64,000 bases of DNA from Oxynema aestuarii AP17 (GCF_012295525.1 NZ_CP051167.1:2976001-3040000), one strand, 5' to 3'; positions 16,351-26,029 are shown, counted from the first letter of the stretch. Made by a program: numbers and translations. Notes: generated from the sequence alone by a model not told the origin.

Positions 16351-16844
16351 AGTTGATAGTTGGGAATAACGATTGATTCTGCACGATCGGCAAAAGCCAG
16401 AGCATGGCGTTGGCTTCCCTGGCGGCGCTCGATCGCCTTCGACGCACGCGCCAAATCCCGGAAAAGCGATCGCCTGCTCGTCCGATTACTGTACCAGCTT
16501 TAGGGAAGATTCCTCTGGCACGCCAACCCCACAAAGGCGATCGACAGTGTGAGGAGGGGCTTTCTTGCCCGATCGCCGTGTTGGGGCGTTGACTGACATG
16601 GCAAGTGAGAGCAGGGCGCGCCGGATGCGGTACGGGCTCGCTGGGGGTTGAGGTGACAGATAAGACAGATAAGGGCGATCGCCTCGTCGTGCAGCTTGCC
16701 GGATCTCGATCGCCGCGATCGCCCTAAAATGCTATAAAAGGGTTTGGGTAAAACCCTCAAGGGGAGCGACCTCGATCGCGCCAAGACATCGGATCGAGGA
16801 CAATAACAATCGCAGGTCACGATCGCGATCGAGGAGTCCGAGTC
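16351..16844. other. Intergenic region upstream of plmA
   Basis: This 494-base divergent spacer separates the GT2 gene and plmA. It contains several HIP1 octamers, a short direct repeat (GACAGATAA twice near 16652-16670) and a hairpin GGGTTTGGGTAAAACCC (16740-16756). GAGGAG about 8 bases before the plmA ATG is its ribosome-binding site. I see no RNA gene or convincing ORF. Confidence 0.5.
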
Positions 16845-17828
16845 ATGCTTCAATTTCACATCCAGCCAGATAGCGAAATTCCGGCATCTACCCAGTTATT
16901 CAACCAGTTGCGCTTTGCGATCGCCTCGCGGCAATTTCCACCGGGACATAAATTACCGAGTACCCGCGCCTTGGCGATGCAAACTGGGCTACACCGCAAC
17001 ACGATCGGTAAAGTCTACCGCCAACTCGAAGATCTCGGACTGGTCGAGGCCCAAGCGGGTTCGGGGATTTACGTGCGATCGCAAACGCCGGACAGTTCGC
17101 GCAAACTCTCGTCGCCGATTTTTCAGAAATATCCCGAAGCTTACAAAATCGTGCAGCGCAGTCTCGACGAACTCCTCCAACAGGGATGTTCTCTCAATCA
17201 GGCGCGCGAATTCTTTCTGACGGAAATTGACTGGCGTCTGCGCTGTAGCGCCCGGGTCTTGGTCACGGCCCCGATTCAAGATATCGGCGCGGGTCAGTTG
17301 ATGGCGCAAGAGTTGGAACAAGCCCTCGGGATTCCAGTGCAGTTAGTCCCGTTGGAAGAATTGGCGGGGGTTCTCGAAAAAGCGCCCTCCGGGACGATCG
17401 TCACCAGTCGTTATTTTATCGCCCAAGCCGAGGCGATCGCCGCTCCCAAATCGGTGCGCGTCCTACCGATTGACATTTACGACTACGGCAAGGAAATTGA
17501 AGTGGTCAAAAGCTTGCCCCAAAATAGCTGTTTGGGATTGGTCGGCTTGAGTGCGGGCATTTTGCGCGTCGCCGAAGTGATTTCTCACAGTTTGCGCGGC
17601 GAGGAAATTTTGGTGATGGCGGCCCAGCGAGAAGACGACTACAAAGTTAACGCGATCGTGCGGACGGCGAACACGATCGTCTGCGACCCGCCGAGTGTGG
17701 AAAAGGTGAAAACGGCGATCGCCATGGCCCGAGAAGAGTTGATTCGTCCCCCCCGGGTCATTCCTTCGGAAAACTACATTCACGCCGATTCGATTGACTT
17801 GCTCAAACGCGAATTGGGTTTAGACTGA
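16845..17828 (+). CDS. plmA: GntR-family regulator PlmA
   Basis: The 327-residue protein has an N-terminal GntR winged-helix domain (about residues 1-75, with LPSTRALAMQTGLHRNTIGK as the recognition region) and a C-terminal effector domain unlike the common FadR or UTRA types. This arrangement is the cyanobacterial PlmA protein, which was described in plasmid maintenance and later as a partner of the PII-PipX nitrogen-signalling complex. ATG 16845 is preceded by GAGGAG. It is monocistronic, transcribed towards the small membrane protein at 17866. Confidence 0.87.
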   Translation: MLQFHIQPDSEIPASTQLFNQLRFAIASRQFPPGHKLPSTRALAMQTGLHRNTIGKVYRQLEDLGLVEAQAGSGIYVRSQTPDSSRKLSSPIFQKYPEAYKIVQRSLDELLQQGCSLNQAREFFLTEIDWRLRCSARVLVTAPIQDIGAGQLMAQELEQALGIPVQLVPLEELAGVLEKAPSGTIVTSRYFIAQAEAIAAPKSVRVLPIDIYDYGKEIEVVKSLPQNSCLGLVGLSAGILRVAEVISHSLRGEEILVMAAQREDDYKVNAIVRTANTIVCDPPSVEKVKTAIAMAREELIRPPRVIPSENYIHADSIDLLKRELGLD

Positions 17829-17865
17829 CCTCCGCAGAGGGGAATCGCCGCGACGCCTGTCAGGA

Positions 17866-18345
17866 TTAGGGATTTTCCTCCGGGTTGCACTCCGGCGCCT
17901 CGAAGGGGGGGCGCATGGCTTCCCGTCCCAACATCATCATTCCGGATACCCCGAAGCTGACAAAGGCAATATATTGATACCAGTAATGTCGCAGGCCCCC
18001 AACCCCTCCCCATTCTGGATGCAGGGTGACGATACTTAACAGCAGTAAAGTTAATAGGAACGCGCTCATTCCCACAAACGTCAATCCCACATAAATGCGC
18101 GACGGTTGGCGTTCGCGATCGCTAAAATTGGCATAGCGCACTAATGCGATTAACTCTCGCAGGGATAAATCGGCGATCGAATCGAGATTTTCCCCCGCTT
18201 CTCCCACGGGAACGGGTAAATAGCGATCGTTTGTAGAGTCTAACTCCAGCGAACCTTTGAGGTCGGACGGGGGTAAGGGTGCAACTTCGACCTCCTCAAA
18301 CCCAGGTAATTTCCGTTCTTCCATTTGTTCTTCTTGCCAATCCAT
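17866..18345 (-). CDS. Small two-helix membrane protein, unknown function
   Basis: This 159-residue protein has a soluble acidic N-terminal half (ELDSTNDRYLPVPVGEAGEN) and two predicted membrane helices near residues 88-110 (YVGLTFVGMSAFLLTLLLLS) and 125-142 (YIAFVSFGVSGMMMLG). It is probably a cyanobacterial conserved hypothetical; I recognise no family. The stop lies 37 bases from plmA, and a GCAGAGGGGAATCGC sequence in between is related to the inverted repeat at 51494-51809. Confidence 0.7.
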   Translation of the reverse strand: MDWQEEQMEERKLPGFEEVEVAPLPPSDLKGSLELDSTNDRYLPVPVGEAGENLDSIADLSLRELIALVRYANFSDRERQPSRIYVGLTFVGMSAFLLTLLLLSIVTLHPEWGGVGGLRHYWYQYIAFVSFGVSGMMMLGREAMRPPFEAPECNPEENP

Positions 18346-18499
18346 CGCTTACAACCTCCGGCGATCGCGATCGTTGTCCGGTCAACACTCATCCACACGA
18401 GTGATTTGACTTTGATTTATTCTAAAAGCTCTTTTCAATTCTTGCTTTCCAACTTTCCCTTTCGACTGACTGAGTTAACGGCACACTCGTAATCGGGTC

Positions 18500-20140
18500 A
18501 TGTTTAAAAAAAAGTCTAAATCCAAAAAATCATCCCCATCAAGTGATTCCCAAACGCCAACCCTCAGTAAAAAAGAACTCGCCGCTCTCAAAAAAAAGAA
18601 ATCTCGCGAGCGTCAAGAATTCATTCAGTTTACCAGCTCCCTGTCCGGTGCCGCCCTCGTCGTCAGTTTAGCCTTACTCCCCGTCGGCGGACCGAAAGCG
18701 GCGATCGGTGCTTTTGGAGCCATTCTCAGTCTCGCCCTCTCTTATAAATATTACCGTCAAGCCCTCTGGTTCTTTCTCCTTTACATGCCCTTTTCCGGCA
18801 CGATCACCTATTGGATCGGCGGTGGGGCGGCTCCGTTTCAAGTGGCTAAAGATGCCTTCTTTATCCCCGCTTTTATTGCCTTATGGCAAACCTGTAAAAA
18901 ACAGAAAAAACCAATTCTAATTCCCCAGCAACTTTTACCCGCTTTAAGTATTGTCGGAATTTTATGTCTGTTAACCCTCGTTTTTGTCAACGGCGGCCAA
19001 CAATTTAGCGGCAACCCCAAAGGACAACCGATTTTAATGGGAATTTTAGGAATTAAAATTCTGTTGGGATACGCCCCCTTAATCCCTTGTGCTTATTATT
19101 TAATTCGCAATAAAAAAGAATTCATCTTTTTCACGCGATCGCATATCGTCATTATCCTCATTTGCTGTACATTAGGACTGCTCCAATATTGGCGACTCCA
19201 AACGGGTCAATGTGTCGGCACTCGCGAGATGGAAGGCGTTCTTTTATATAAAGCCGATATCAATGCCAAATGTCTCGTAGGTGGCTCCCTCGCTTTCAGT
19301 CCTCAAGTCGGTTTTATTCGCTTACCCGGCACCTTTGTTTCCCCGTGGCATTGGGCTTGGTTTTTAATTTCCGGCGCGTTCTTTTCCTTTGCTTCTGCGT
19401 TCAACGATCCCGCCCTGATTTGGCAGCTTTCTAGTATCGTTGCCCTAATTTTAGTCTTTATCAATTCGGTGATTTGCGGTCAACGGGCGGCGATGCTCGT
19501 CGTCCCCGCCATGCTCATTATTTTAATCTTTGTCACCGGACAGTTTAGAAACCTCAAACGATTTGTTCCACTGGTCATTGCCTTGGCTGTCTTGGCGGTT
19601 GGCTCGATGTTCGTCTTTCCCGATATGGTTAACGAACGGGTTCAAAGTTTGATCGATCGCTGGAATGCTTCGCCACCCACTGAATTCATCGCCCACCAAG
19701 CAGAATTTACATCTAAAGGTCACGACGGTATTTTAGGAAACGGACTCGGACGGGGGACGAACTCGGCACGTCCGCTAGGAAAAACGACCTTAATCGAGAC
19801 ATATTATGCCAAATTAATGTACGAACTCGGACCGTTAGGAGTGGGATCGTTTCTGTTTTTCGCCAGTACATTATCCTGGATTTGTTTTAAAAACTATCGT
19901 TCGGTGAGAGATCTTCACCTGCGCGGTTACGCCGCTTCCTTTTGGGTGTTTGTCGCCTTTATTGGCTACAACCCTTATTGGTATCCCCTCGATACGGATC
20001 CGGTCGCGGTGTATTATTGGTTCCTGGCGGGCGTGATTCTCAAATTACCGGAAATCGATCGCCAAGAACGGCTCAAACTTCAAGAAGCGGAAGAACCCCC
20101 GGTCAAACGCAAAGGAAAAGCCTTACAAAAAGTCGCGTGA
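18500..20140 (+). CDS. O-antigen polymerase-like membrane protein (HpsL-like)
   Basis: The 546-residue protein has a lysine-rich, low-complexity N-terminus (KKKSKSKKSSPSSDSQTP), then about ten membrane helices. The arrangement resembles O-antigen polymerase/ligase (Wzy/WaaL-like) proteins and the cyanobacterial HpsL family of hormogonium polysaccharide biosynthesis. A long hydrophilic loop between helices (about 370-440, with GNGLGRGTNSARPLG) would hold the active region. No other hps gene lies in the window, so the polysaccharide role is inferred from sequence type alone. Confidence 0.65.
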   Translation: MFKKKSKSKKSSPSSDSQTPTLSKKELAALKKKKSRERQEFIQFTSSLSGAALVVSLALLPVGGPKAAIGAFGAILSLALSYKYYRQALWFFLLYMPFSGTITYWIGGGAAPFQVAKDAFFIPAFIALWQTCKKQKKPILIPQQLLPALSIVGILCLLTLVFVNGGQQFSGNPKGQPILMGILGIKILLGYAPLIPCAYYLIRNKKEFIFFTRSHIVIILICCTLGLLQYWRLQTGQCVGTREMEGVLLYKADINAKCLVGGSLAFSPQVGFIRLPGTFVSPWHWAWFLISGAFFSFASAFNDPALIWQLSSIVALILVFINSVICGQRAAMLVVPAMLIILIFVTGQFRNLKRFVPLVIALAVLAVGSMFVFPDMVNERVQSLIDRWNASPPTEFIAHQAEFTSKGHDGILGNGLGRGTNSARPLGKTTLIETYYAKLMYELGPLGVGSFLFFASTLSWICFKNYRSVRDLHLRGYAASFWVFVAFIGYNPYWYPLDTDPVAVYYWFLAGVILKLPEIDRQERLKLQEAEEPPVKRKGKALQKVA

Positions 20141-20203
20141 AAAGGGTTGTCCGGTCAAAAAACAGTGGGTTTGCAGTTTTGAGGGTTGAAAAATATCGAC
20201 AAG

Positions 20204-20791
20204 ATGAGTGACGCGATCGCACCTTGGAAATCGCCCCTTTTGCGCGCCTTACATCGCAATCGCAGCCGCGCCGACGCCCGGTTTTTGCAGTTGGCGACGG
20301 TGGGTTCCGACGGTTTTCCGGCGAATCGGACGGTAGTGTTTCGCGGCTTTCTCGATGGGGGCGATCGCCTCAAAATGGTCACGGACGATCGCAGTGCCAA
20401 AATCGCTCAAATCGCGCTCGATCCGCGCGCCGAGGCGTGCTGGTATTTCCCCGTCACCCGGGAGCAATTTCGTCTGAGGGGCCACCTGCACTGCATCGAT
20501 GGAACCGAAACCGATCCGCCGTCGGTCGAAGCGCGGCGGGTGGCGTGGCAGGAACTGTCCGATAATGCGAGGATACAGTTTCTGTGGCCGTTTCCGGGGG
20601 GCGATCGCGCCGAGGCGTCGGCGTTCGATCGCCCGATTCCCGATCCCAATCTTCCCGCAGAACATTTTTGCTTATTATGGCTCGAACCGATCCGGGTGGA
20701 TCTGCTCCAGTTGCGCGGTCATCCCCAAAATCGCTGGATTTACGAATGTCGCGCCGAACGCACCTGGTCGGTTCGGGAAGTGAATCCGTAA
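20204..20791 (+). CDS. Pyridoxamine-phosphate-oxidase-like flavoprotein (Alr4036 type)
   Basis: A product of about 195 residues starts at ATG 20204 (MSDAIAPWKSPLLRAL). It fits the FMN-binding split-barrel family near pyridoxamine 5'-phosphate oxidase, with LQLATVGSDGFPANRTVVFRG matching the family's FMN-binding strand and EHFCLLWLEPIRVDLLQL near the C-terminus. Family members bind FMN or a similar flavin; many are not true PdxH enzymes, and the substrate is unknown. An upstream frame start exists at 20186. It precedes moaA by 134 bases, so cotranscription is possible but unproven. Confidence 0.8.
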   Translation: MSDAIAPWKSPLLRALHRNRSRADARFLQLATVGSDGFPANRTVVFRGFLDGGDRLKMVTDDRSAKIAQIALDPRAEACWYFPVTREQFRLRGHLHCIDGTETDPPSVEARRVAWQELSDNARIQFLWPFPGGDRAEASAFDRPIPDPNLPAEHFCLLWLEPIRVDLLQLRGHPQNRWIYECRAERTWSVREVNP

Positions 20792-20925
20792 CGGCGATCG
20801 CCCCCGGGGGGGCTTGAATTTTCGCTACAGTGTTCAGTATTCGGCGCGCGATCGCCTCGCGATCCGGCAAAGCCATCGCCGGGCGATCGACGCCTCGATC
20901 TGTTGTGGGTTGAACGGGGGATCTC

Positions 20926-21915
20926 GTGAATCGAATCGATTATTTGCGAATCAGTTTGGTGGATCGCTGCAATTTTCGCTGTCAATACTGTATGCCGGAA
21001 GGGGCGGAACTCGACTATGTTCTGCAACAGGATTTACTGACGGCGGACGAATTATTAACCTTGATTCGCGAAGTGTTTATCCCCCTGGGATTTACGCGCT
21101 TTCGCCTGACCGGGGGGGAACCACTTTTGCGTCCGGACGTGACGGAGATCGTGGGGGCGATCGCCGCCTTAGCGCAAACCCAAGACCTCTCGATGACCAC
21201 CAACGCCTTTTTACTGGCATCCAAAGCCCGCGACCTTTACGCTGCGGGGCTGCGGCGCATCAATATCAGTCTGGATTCCCTCGATCCGGAGACTTTCGAT
21301 CTTTTAACCGGAAATCGGGGACGGGGGCGCTGGCAACAGGTCTGGGACGGCATTCAAGCGGCCTACGAGGTGGGGTTCGACCCGCTCAAATTGAACGTGG
21401 TGGTGATTGCGGGGGTCAACGATCGCGAAATCTTGGATTTAGCGGCATTAAGTCTCGATCGCGCCTGGCACGTCCGTTTTATCGAATTTATGCCGATTGG
21501 CAATCCGGATTTATTTCAAACCCGACAGTGGATTCCGTCGGCCCAGTTGCGCCAGCAAATTCGCGATCGCTGGGGCTTGGTCGAGAGTCGGGTTCGAGGA
21601 AACGGTCCGGCGGACGTGTTTCAAATTCCCGGGGCCAAGGGGACGCTGGGGTTTATTTCCCAAATGTCGGAATGTTTTTGCGATCGCTGCAACCGGATGC
21701 GATTGAGTGCGGACGGTTGGCTGCGTCCTTGTCTGCTCAACGAAACCGGACAGATCGATTTAAAAACAGGGTTGCGTCAGGGGGTGGCGGGATCGCAATT
21801 GCGCGATCGCGTCGGCGAACTACTCGCGATCAAGCCGGAGATCAATTTCAAACAACGGGATGACGGAACCGACGCGGGTCGTTATCGCCGTACCATGTCG
21901 CAAATTGGCGGGTGA
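20926..21915 (+). CDS. moaA: GTP 3',8-cyclase MoaA (molybdenum cofactor)
   Basis: This radical-SAM enzyme converts GTP to 3',8-cyclo-GTP, the first step of molybdopterin synthesis. The N-terminal cluster is Cys15, Cys19, Cys22 (CNFRCQYC), followed by the [11 protein letters not shown] loop, and the C-terminal second cluster is C-F-C-DRC. The protein ends GG, as MoaA normally does; the Gly-Gly tail contributes to catalysis. Its 329-residue length is typical. The start is GTG at 20926. Other mo genes are not in the window. Confidence 0.95.
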   Translation: MNRIDYLRISLVDRCNFRCQYCMPEGAELDYVLQQDLLTADELLTLIREVFIPLGFTRFRLTGGEPLLRPDVTEIVGAIAALAQTQDLSMTTNAFLLASKARDLYAAGLRRINISLDSLDPETFDLLTGNRGRGRWQQVWDGIQAAYEVGFDPLKLNVVVIAGVNDREILDLAALSLDRAWHVRFIEFMPIGNPDLFQTRQWIPSAQLRQQIRDRWGLVESRVRGNGPADVFQIPGAKGTLGFISQMSECFCDRCNRMRLSADGWLRPCLLNETGQIDLKTGLRQGVAGSQLRDRVGELLAIKPEINFKQRDDGTDAGRYRRTMSQIGG

Positions 21916-21921
21916 GGGAGC

Positions 21922-21961
21922 CAAAAATCAAAAGCCCCCTGACTGACGGGTTCAGGAGGCT
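21922..21961 (-). terminator. Rho-independent terminator after rpsD
   Basis: Read on the minus strand, a stem of about 10 bases (AGCCTCCTGA with TCAGGGGGCT) is followed by TTTTGATTTTT. It lies 7 bases after the candidate small ORF and about 155 bases after rpsD. On the plus strand the A-rich side makes it a plausible terminator for moaA too. Confidence 0.8.
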
Positions 21962-21967
21962 CGATAT

Positions 21968-22051
21968 TTAGCGCTCTGGCGCTGCGCGGTAAGAAGCAGC
22001 ACGGTTGTTGTAAACCTCAATTGGGAGAGCGATCGCCGAATGCGAACTCAT
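21968..22051 (-). CDS. Candidate 27-residue small protein downstream of rpsD
   Basis: A short open frame from ATG 22051 to TAA 21968 encodes 27 residues, with the start MSSHSAIALPIEVYNNRAA and a basic C-terminus. An in-frame TAG sits directly before the ATG. It lies between the rpsD stop (22118) and the terminator, so it would be on the rpsD mRNA. No good Shine-Dalgarno is visible just upstream. I recognise no family. The residue mix looks more protein-like than chance in this GC-rich spacer, but chance cannot be excluded. Confidence 0.4.
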   Translation of the reverse strand: MSSHSAIALPIEVYNNRAASYRAAPER

Positions 22052-22117
22052 CTATACCGTCGAATTCGACGCCACCCCAAGTTTAGAGCGAAACCCAAGT
22101 AGGTAACGCCCGTCCGA

Positions 22118-22726
22118 TTAAGCTTGTCGGGAGTAGTATTCAACCACGAGCAGTTCGTTGATTTGCAGGGCGACCCATTCCCGTTCGACGATCCCGTTCA
22201 CCTTACCGACGAGGGTATTTTTATCAAATTCCAAGTGGCTGGGGAGGTGAGCCAAACCGGGAGATTGCAGGTTGGCAGTGACCAAGTTGCGCGAGGCATC
22301 GCGATCGCGCGCGGCGATCACATCCCCGGGACGGCAGCTATAACTGGCAATATTGAGCACTTTACCGTTGACGGTGATGTGACCGTGGTTGACCAATTGG
22401 CGCGCGGCGGGGATGGTCGGCGCCATGCCCAAACGAAATACGGTGTTATCGAGACGCATTTCGAGAAGCTGCAACAGGACTTGTCCGGTGGAACCCGTCA
22501 CCCGGCGAGCTTTGCGGACGTAGCGCAGCATTTGGCGTTCGTTGAGGCCGTAGTTGAAACGCAGTTTTTGTTTTTCTTCCAAGCGGATCGCATATTCCGA
22601 ACGCTTGCGACGACCTTGACCGTGTTGACCGGGGGGATAAGCGCGCTTGGGGTTTTTGCGGCTCAAACCCGGCAGTTCGCCGAGACGTCGTACAATTCTC
22701 AGACGCGGGCCTCGATATCGTGACAT
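22118..22726 (-). CDS. rpsD: 30S ribosomal protein S4
   Basis: The 202-residue protein starts [20 protein letters not shown] and contains [19 protein letters not shown] and the S4 RNA-binding domain (about residues 90-150, [20 protein letters not shown]). It binds 16S rRNA and starts small-subunit assembly. Length and motifs are normal for bacteria. In cyanobacteria rpsD is often a single gene away from the main ribosomal cluster, as here. A good sigma-70-type promoter lies at 22770-22799. Confidence 0.98.
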   Translation of the reverse strand: MSRYRGPRLRIVRRLGELPGLSRKNPKRAYPPGQHGQGRRKRSEYAIRLEEKQKLRFNYGLNERQMLRYVRKARRVTGSTGQVLLQLLEMRLDNTVFRLGMAPTIPAARQLVNHGHITVNGKVLNIASYSCRPGDVIAARDRDASRNLVTANLQSPGLAHLPSHLEFDKNTLVGKVNGIVEREWVALQINELLVVEYYSRQA

Positions 22727-22769
22727 GTAGCTTCCTCGTTTACGTTCCTAAAATAAACCCAGACTCTCC

Positions 22770-22799
22770 AGTATAGATCTTTAATATACTGAATTTCAA
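22770..22799 (-). promoter_or_regulatory. Sigma-70-type promoter of rpsD
   Basis: On the minus strand TTGAAA (22799-22794) and TATACT (22775-22770) are separated by 18 bases, matching a group 1/2 sigma promoter. The predicted transcript starts near 22763, leaving an ~35-base leader before the rpsD ATG. Confidence 0.65.
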
Positions 22800-22842
22800 A
22801 TGGTTAAATAAATTGGATGGGCTGAAATTTTTGCGAGGACTT

Positions 22843-23469
22843 ATGCAAGATCTGAACAACTCGGGCGATCGCCGTTCCTTGCGGTCTTTTCCCCGAGGAT
22901 TAACTGGCGCAGACCGTCGCTACCGCCCGCTTTTACTGGCTGGGTTGTTGCCGTTGAGCGTCTCTTGGCTCTCCTGGGTCGCGCCAGCCGCCGCTTTCGG
23001 CGAAAAAACGAACGATTATCAAGACTGCGCCACGGCGTTACTCGATGCCAATCTTCCCCCGGAACGGGTGGCGACGGCGTGCGCGCGGGTACTGCATCCG
23101 GAAGATCTGGCAACTTGCGTGACCGAGATCGAAGCGCAAACCGACGTGGTGGCGACCGATGCTTTAGAAGCGTGCGTGCGGGTGCGTCGTCCGGCTGAGT
23201 TGGCGACCTGCGTGGTGGATATTGCCGACGGTTCGCCGGAGGGAGACGCCCCGGCAATTTTGGATTTTTGCCGTCGCAGTCTGTTACCGCAACAGTTTTC
23301 GCAGTGCGTGGTCGGGTTAAAAAATGAGTTGGATTTAGTTTCGACTCAGGCGATGGGGTTTTGCATCGATGCGGGCGATCGCATCCGGGATTTCGACCCG
23401 ACGTTTATCCCCGGGGACGGAACTCCGGTGGAACCGCCGCGTAACGAACCCAATTTACCCTCAACTTAG
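22843..23469 (+). CDS. Secreted protein with repeated Cys motif
   Basis: This 208-residue protein (start ATG 22843, preceded by GAGGA) has a signal-peptide-like stretch (about residues 25-52, LLLAGLLPLSVSWLSWVAPA) ending in an Ala-rich cleavage area. The mature part contains eight cysteines in repeated units, such as TACARVLHPEDLATCV, EACVRVRRPAELATCV and CRRSLLPQQFSQCV, suggesting intramolecular disulphides and a small helical repeat. The tail is Pro/acidic and disordered. I recognise no named family. It stands divergent from rpsD with no other gene in its unit. Confidence 0.7.
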   Translation: MQDLNNSGDRRSLRSFPRGLTGADRRYRPLLLAGLLPLSVSWLSWVAPAAAFGEKTNDYQDCATALLDANLPPERVATACARVLHPEDLATCVTEIEAQTDVVATDALEACVRVRRPAELATCVVDIADGSPEGDAPAILDFCRRSLLPQQFSQCVVGLKNELDLVSTQAMGFCIDAGDRIRDFDPTFIPGDGTPVEPPRNEPNLPST

Positions 23470-23520
23470 ATCGACATGAATGGGGGGTGCAGGGGCGATC
23501 GCGCCGAGATCTCGCCGGGT

Positions 23521-25725
23521 TTAAAAATACGGTTTGCAGGTGGCGCGATCGCTTTCTACCCAACCGGAGAGTAAGGATAAAAGCGGTCCATTTTGTTCTT
23601 GACCGTTGGTGGCGAGGTCGCTATGACAGAGGATCAGGCGATCGCCGACTCGGGCGAGTAAATCGTTGAGAATGCGTTCTAACCGCTCCTCGTCGGTGTC
23701 GAGTTGCTCGGTTTCGCTCCACGGTTGGCGGGGGCGATCGCGCAAAAATAAGGGGGCGGCGAATAAGGTGGCAGCGCCCCCTTGCAGCCACAGGGGCGAA
23801 CCGATATCGAGCCAGAAATGCCACCGATGCTGCAGTCGCGCCGAGCGGTATTGGAAAATCGTAGCCAGGGTAACGGCCCCTTCCCCGTCGTGGGGGGGAT
23901 CGACGGGAAAGGGCTTGGCGGAAATGGTTCCCTGGCGCAGGAGTTTGATAAATTCGCCGACGGTGACGTATTCCGGGTCTTGGCGACGGTCGTAGTCCTG
24001 TAAGCGGCGATCGACATCCCAGTAGTGGCGGGCGGTTTCGAGGAGTTCGCGCAGGGCGGAGATTTCCCGATGGGGCAGTTTGCTGCCGTGCCAAATAAAT
24101 TGGGCGATCGCGCGATCGAGTAAGATGCTGGCACTGTCGATTCGCTCCTCCTCAACCTGCTTTCGTTGCCCTTCGATCCAGTCCACGATCCCTTTGTAAG
24201 CCTGGGTGGCCCGATAGCCGAGGCGGTCCCACCGGGGAAAAACGTTGACGGGTAACAGGCGCGGACGTTCCGTGGCGGGGGCGTAACAGTGATCCACGAT
24301 CAGTCCGGCGCGCACGAGGTCGATCGCCGAAGCGGGGGGAATCGGCAATTCTTCGCGACCGGGCCAGGAGCGGGGGGCGCCGACGATCTCGATGTCGTTC
24401 TCGGGCGATCGCGACAGAATCACGAGCATTTCGGCGACGCTATCGCGATCGAGAAAATGACCCAAACCGGGATAAACCAAGGCGAGCAGGGTCAGCAAGG
24501 CGCGGATCGTCGGCGAACTGACCAGGGGTCGCTGTTCGTTGAGCGAATCGACCGGGATCTCGTGGCTGCTGAGGTGATCCATGAGGGTGTAGCGGGCGAT
24601 CGCATCCAAACCGGGGGCGATGACGGCGATCTCCCCAGGTTTGACTTGACCCTGGCGGACGGCGGCGGCGATTTCTTCCCCGGTGGCGCGCAGCAGTTGA
24701 GCCCGGGAGGACGTTTGGATCGCCGCAAAGGGCAGGGCTTGAAATTCCATGCCTGCGGGACGGGCGTAGATGGCGGGATTGTCGAGCAGTTGCAACGCGA
24801 TCGGGCCAAAGGTTTCGCGCAAGCCACTGGGGCGCTTCAACTGCTCGTACTGGCAGCGATCGCCCAATCGCTGTAGGGCCTCGGGATCGGCGCCCAAACC
24901 GGAGCGGATACCCCCTTGGGGATTGTAAGTAAAGGTGCCGACTGCTCCCGCATCGAGCAGGATCTCGAATAAATCTCGGGTAATGGCGGGGTATTCGTCG
25001 GTATCGTCGGCGAAGACGGCCCGATAGCGCCGAGTCAGGCGGTCTCGATACACCGGATCGGGCAGTAAATGCCGCCAGTAGAGTTCGGTCATCAGACCGT
25101 AGGTTAACAAACCCCGTTCCAAGCACCACTGACGCCATTGATGCAGACAGGCCCCCATCGATTCCCACAAGAAGGGTAAGTCGTCATCTAAACCGAAGCC
25201 GTCTTGCAGCAATTGGGGGATGTCTTCGTAGGGAAGACCCCTGGCGGCGGCGAGTTGGAATAAGTCGAGGATCCGCCGCACGAGGCGATACTCGCTGGTG
25301 TGTTCTTGGCGCAATTTGCCTTCGTCTAAGGCACGGCGCCACAGGGCTGTGGCGAGCTCTTGTTCGGTTTCCGGTCGGACGTGCAAGGGGAAGTGGGCGG
25401 ACAGGTGTAGGGTTTTGACGAGTAAGGGCCAAAATAAGAGGACTTCGCGCCGGAAAAAGCCGAGGGGGGTTGTGGTGTCGATCGCGTAGGTGGGATAGGC
25501 TCCGCGCGCTCTCATCCGGGCGCCGAGGCGATCGCGCAGGTCGCGGCGATCGCTGCTAGTGGCCGAGATGACCAGCAATCCGGGGGATCCACTTTGGCGA
25601 TCGCGGCGTCCTCCGTCGTCGGTCGCCTCGCGATCGTCGATCTGTTCGCAGAGGCGATCGAGCAACCGCTTGGTTTTGCCCGTGCGACTGGCTCCCTCAA
25701 TCCAAACTGAGTCTAAAAATACCAT
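23521..25725 (-). CDS. RecB/UvrD-like P-loop protein
   Basis: The 734-residue protein starts MVFLDSVWIEGASRTGKTKR. The Walker A (GASRTGKTKR) is at the very N-terminus and a helicase-like motif II variant (VFADDTDEYP) follows near residues 255-265. VIAPGLDAIARYTLMDHL then resembles a superfamily 1 helicase motif, as in the RecB/UvrD group. The usual motif III to VI residues are weak, so helicase activity is uncertain. It is one of the cyanobacterial conserved proteins sometimes labelled recombinase or helicase. It is alone on its strand and divergent from pxcA. Confidence 0.6.
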   Translation of the reverse strand: MVFLDSVWIEGASRTGKTKRLLDRLCEQIDDREATDDGGRRDRQSGSPGLLVISATSSDRRDLRDRLGARMRARGAYPTYAIDTTTPLGFFRREVLLFWPLLVKTLHLSAHFPLHVRPETEQELATALWRRALDEGKLRQEHTSEYRLVRRILDLFQLAAARGLPYEDIPQLLQDGFGLDDDLPFLWESMGACLHQWRQWCLERGLLTYGLMTELYWRHLLPDPVYRDRLTRRYRAVFADDTDEYPAITRDLFEILLDAGAVGTFTYNPQGGIRSGLGADPEALQRLGDRCQYEQLKRPSGLRETFGPIALQLLDNPAIYARPAGMEFQALPFAAIQTSSRAQLLRATGEEIAAAVRQGQVKPGEIAVIAPGLDAIARYTLMDHLSSHEIPVDSLNEQRPLVSSPTIRALLTLLALVYPGLGHFLDRDSVAEMLVILSRSPENDIEIVGAPRSWPGREELPIPPASAIDLVRAGLIVDHCYAPATERPRLLPVNVFPRWDRLGYRATQAYKGIVDWIEGQRKQVEEERIDSASILLDRAIAQFIWHGSKLPHREISALRELLETARHYWDVDRRLQDYDRRQDPEYVTVGEFIKLLRQGTISAKPFPVDPPHDGEGAVTLATIFQYRSARLQHRWHFWLDIGSPLWLQGGAATLFAAPLFLRDRPRQPWSETEQLDTDEERLERILNDLLARVGDRLILCHSDLATNGQEQNGPLLSLLSGWVESDRATCKPYF

Positions 25726-26029
25726 CTATTTTTCAGCAACTTTGTTAAGATATTACGAATTATGCTGGGTTTATTTTTCAGCGACTTTTCTCTAATCTAG
25801 TTTAGAGTTTAGAGTTAAATAGAGGGGGTGACGATCGCCCGGTCGGCGCGATCGTCGAGGGCTTCCATTCGCGCCCTAATGGGAGAAAATAAAGCAAAAG
25901 CCTGGGATCGGGATGAGGGATAGACGGGGCGATCGCGCCGTTGAAATCTTCCCGGATTTTATTTTTTTCCGAGCGAGCGCGCGAGTGAATCTTGTAGAAA
26001 TTCGTAGATTCATCCCACACACTCGATCG
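25726..26029. other. Divergent spacer between the RecB-like gene and pxcA
   Basis: This 304-base spacer contains two similar segments, TATTTTTCAGCAACTTT (25732-25748) and TATTTTTCAGCGACTTTT (about 25772-25789), and a short TTTAGAG tandem repeat near 25801-25814. They may be regulatory sites or remnants of a repeat. No ORF is convincing. Confidence 0.55.

Noticed and set aside
20792..20925. Molybdenum-cofactor riboswitch before moaA
   Set aside because: No recognisable Moco-motif core, only GC-rich HIP1-type sequence.
21962..22117. tmRNA or another structured RNA after rpsD
   Set aside because: The region lacks the tRNA-like ends and tag pattern of tmRNA; a short ORF explains it better.
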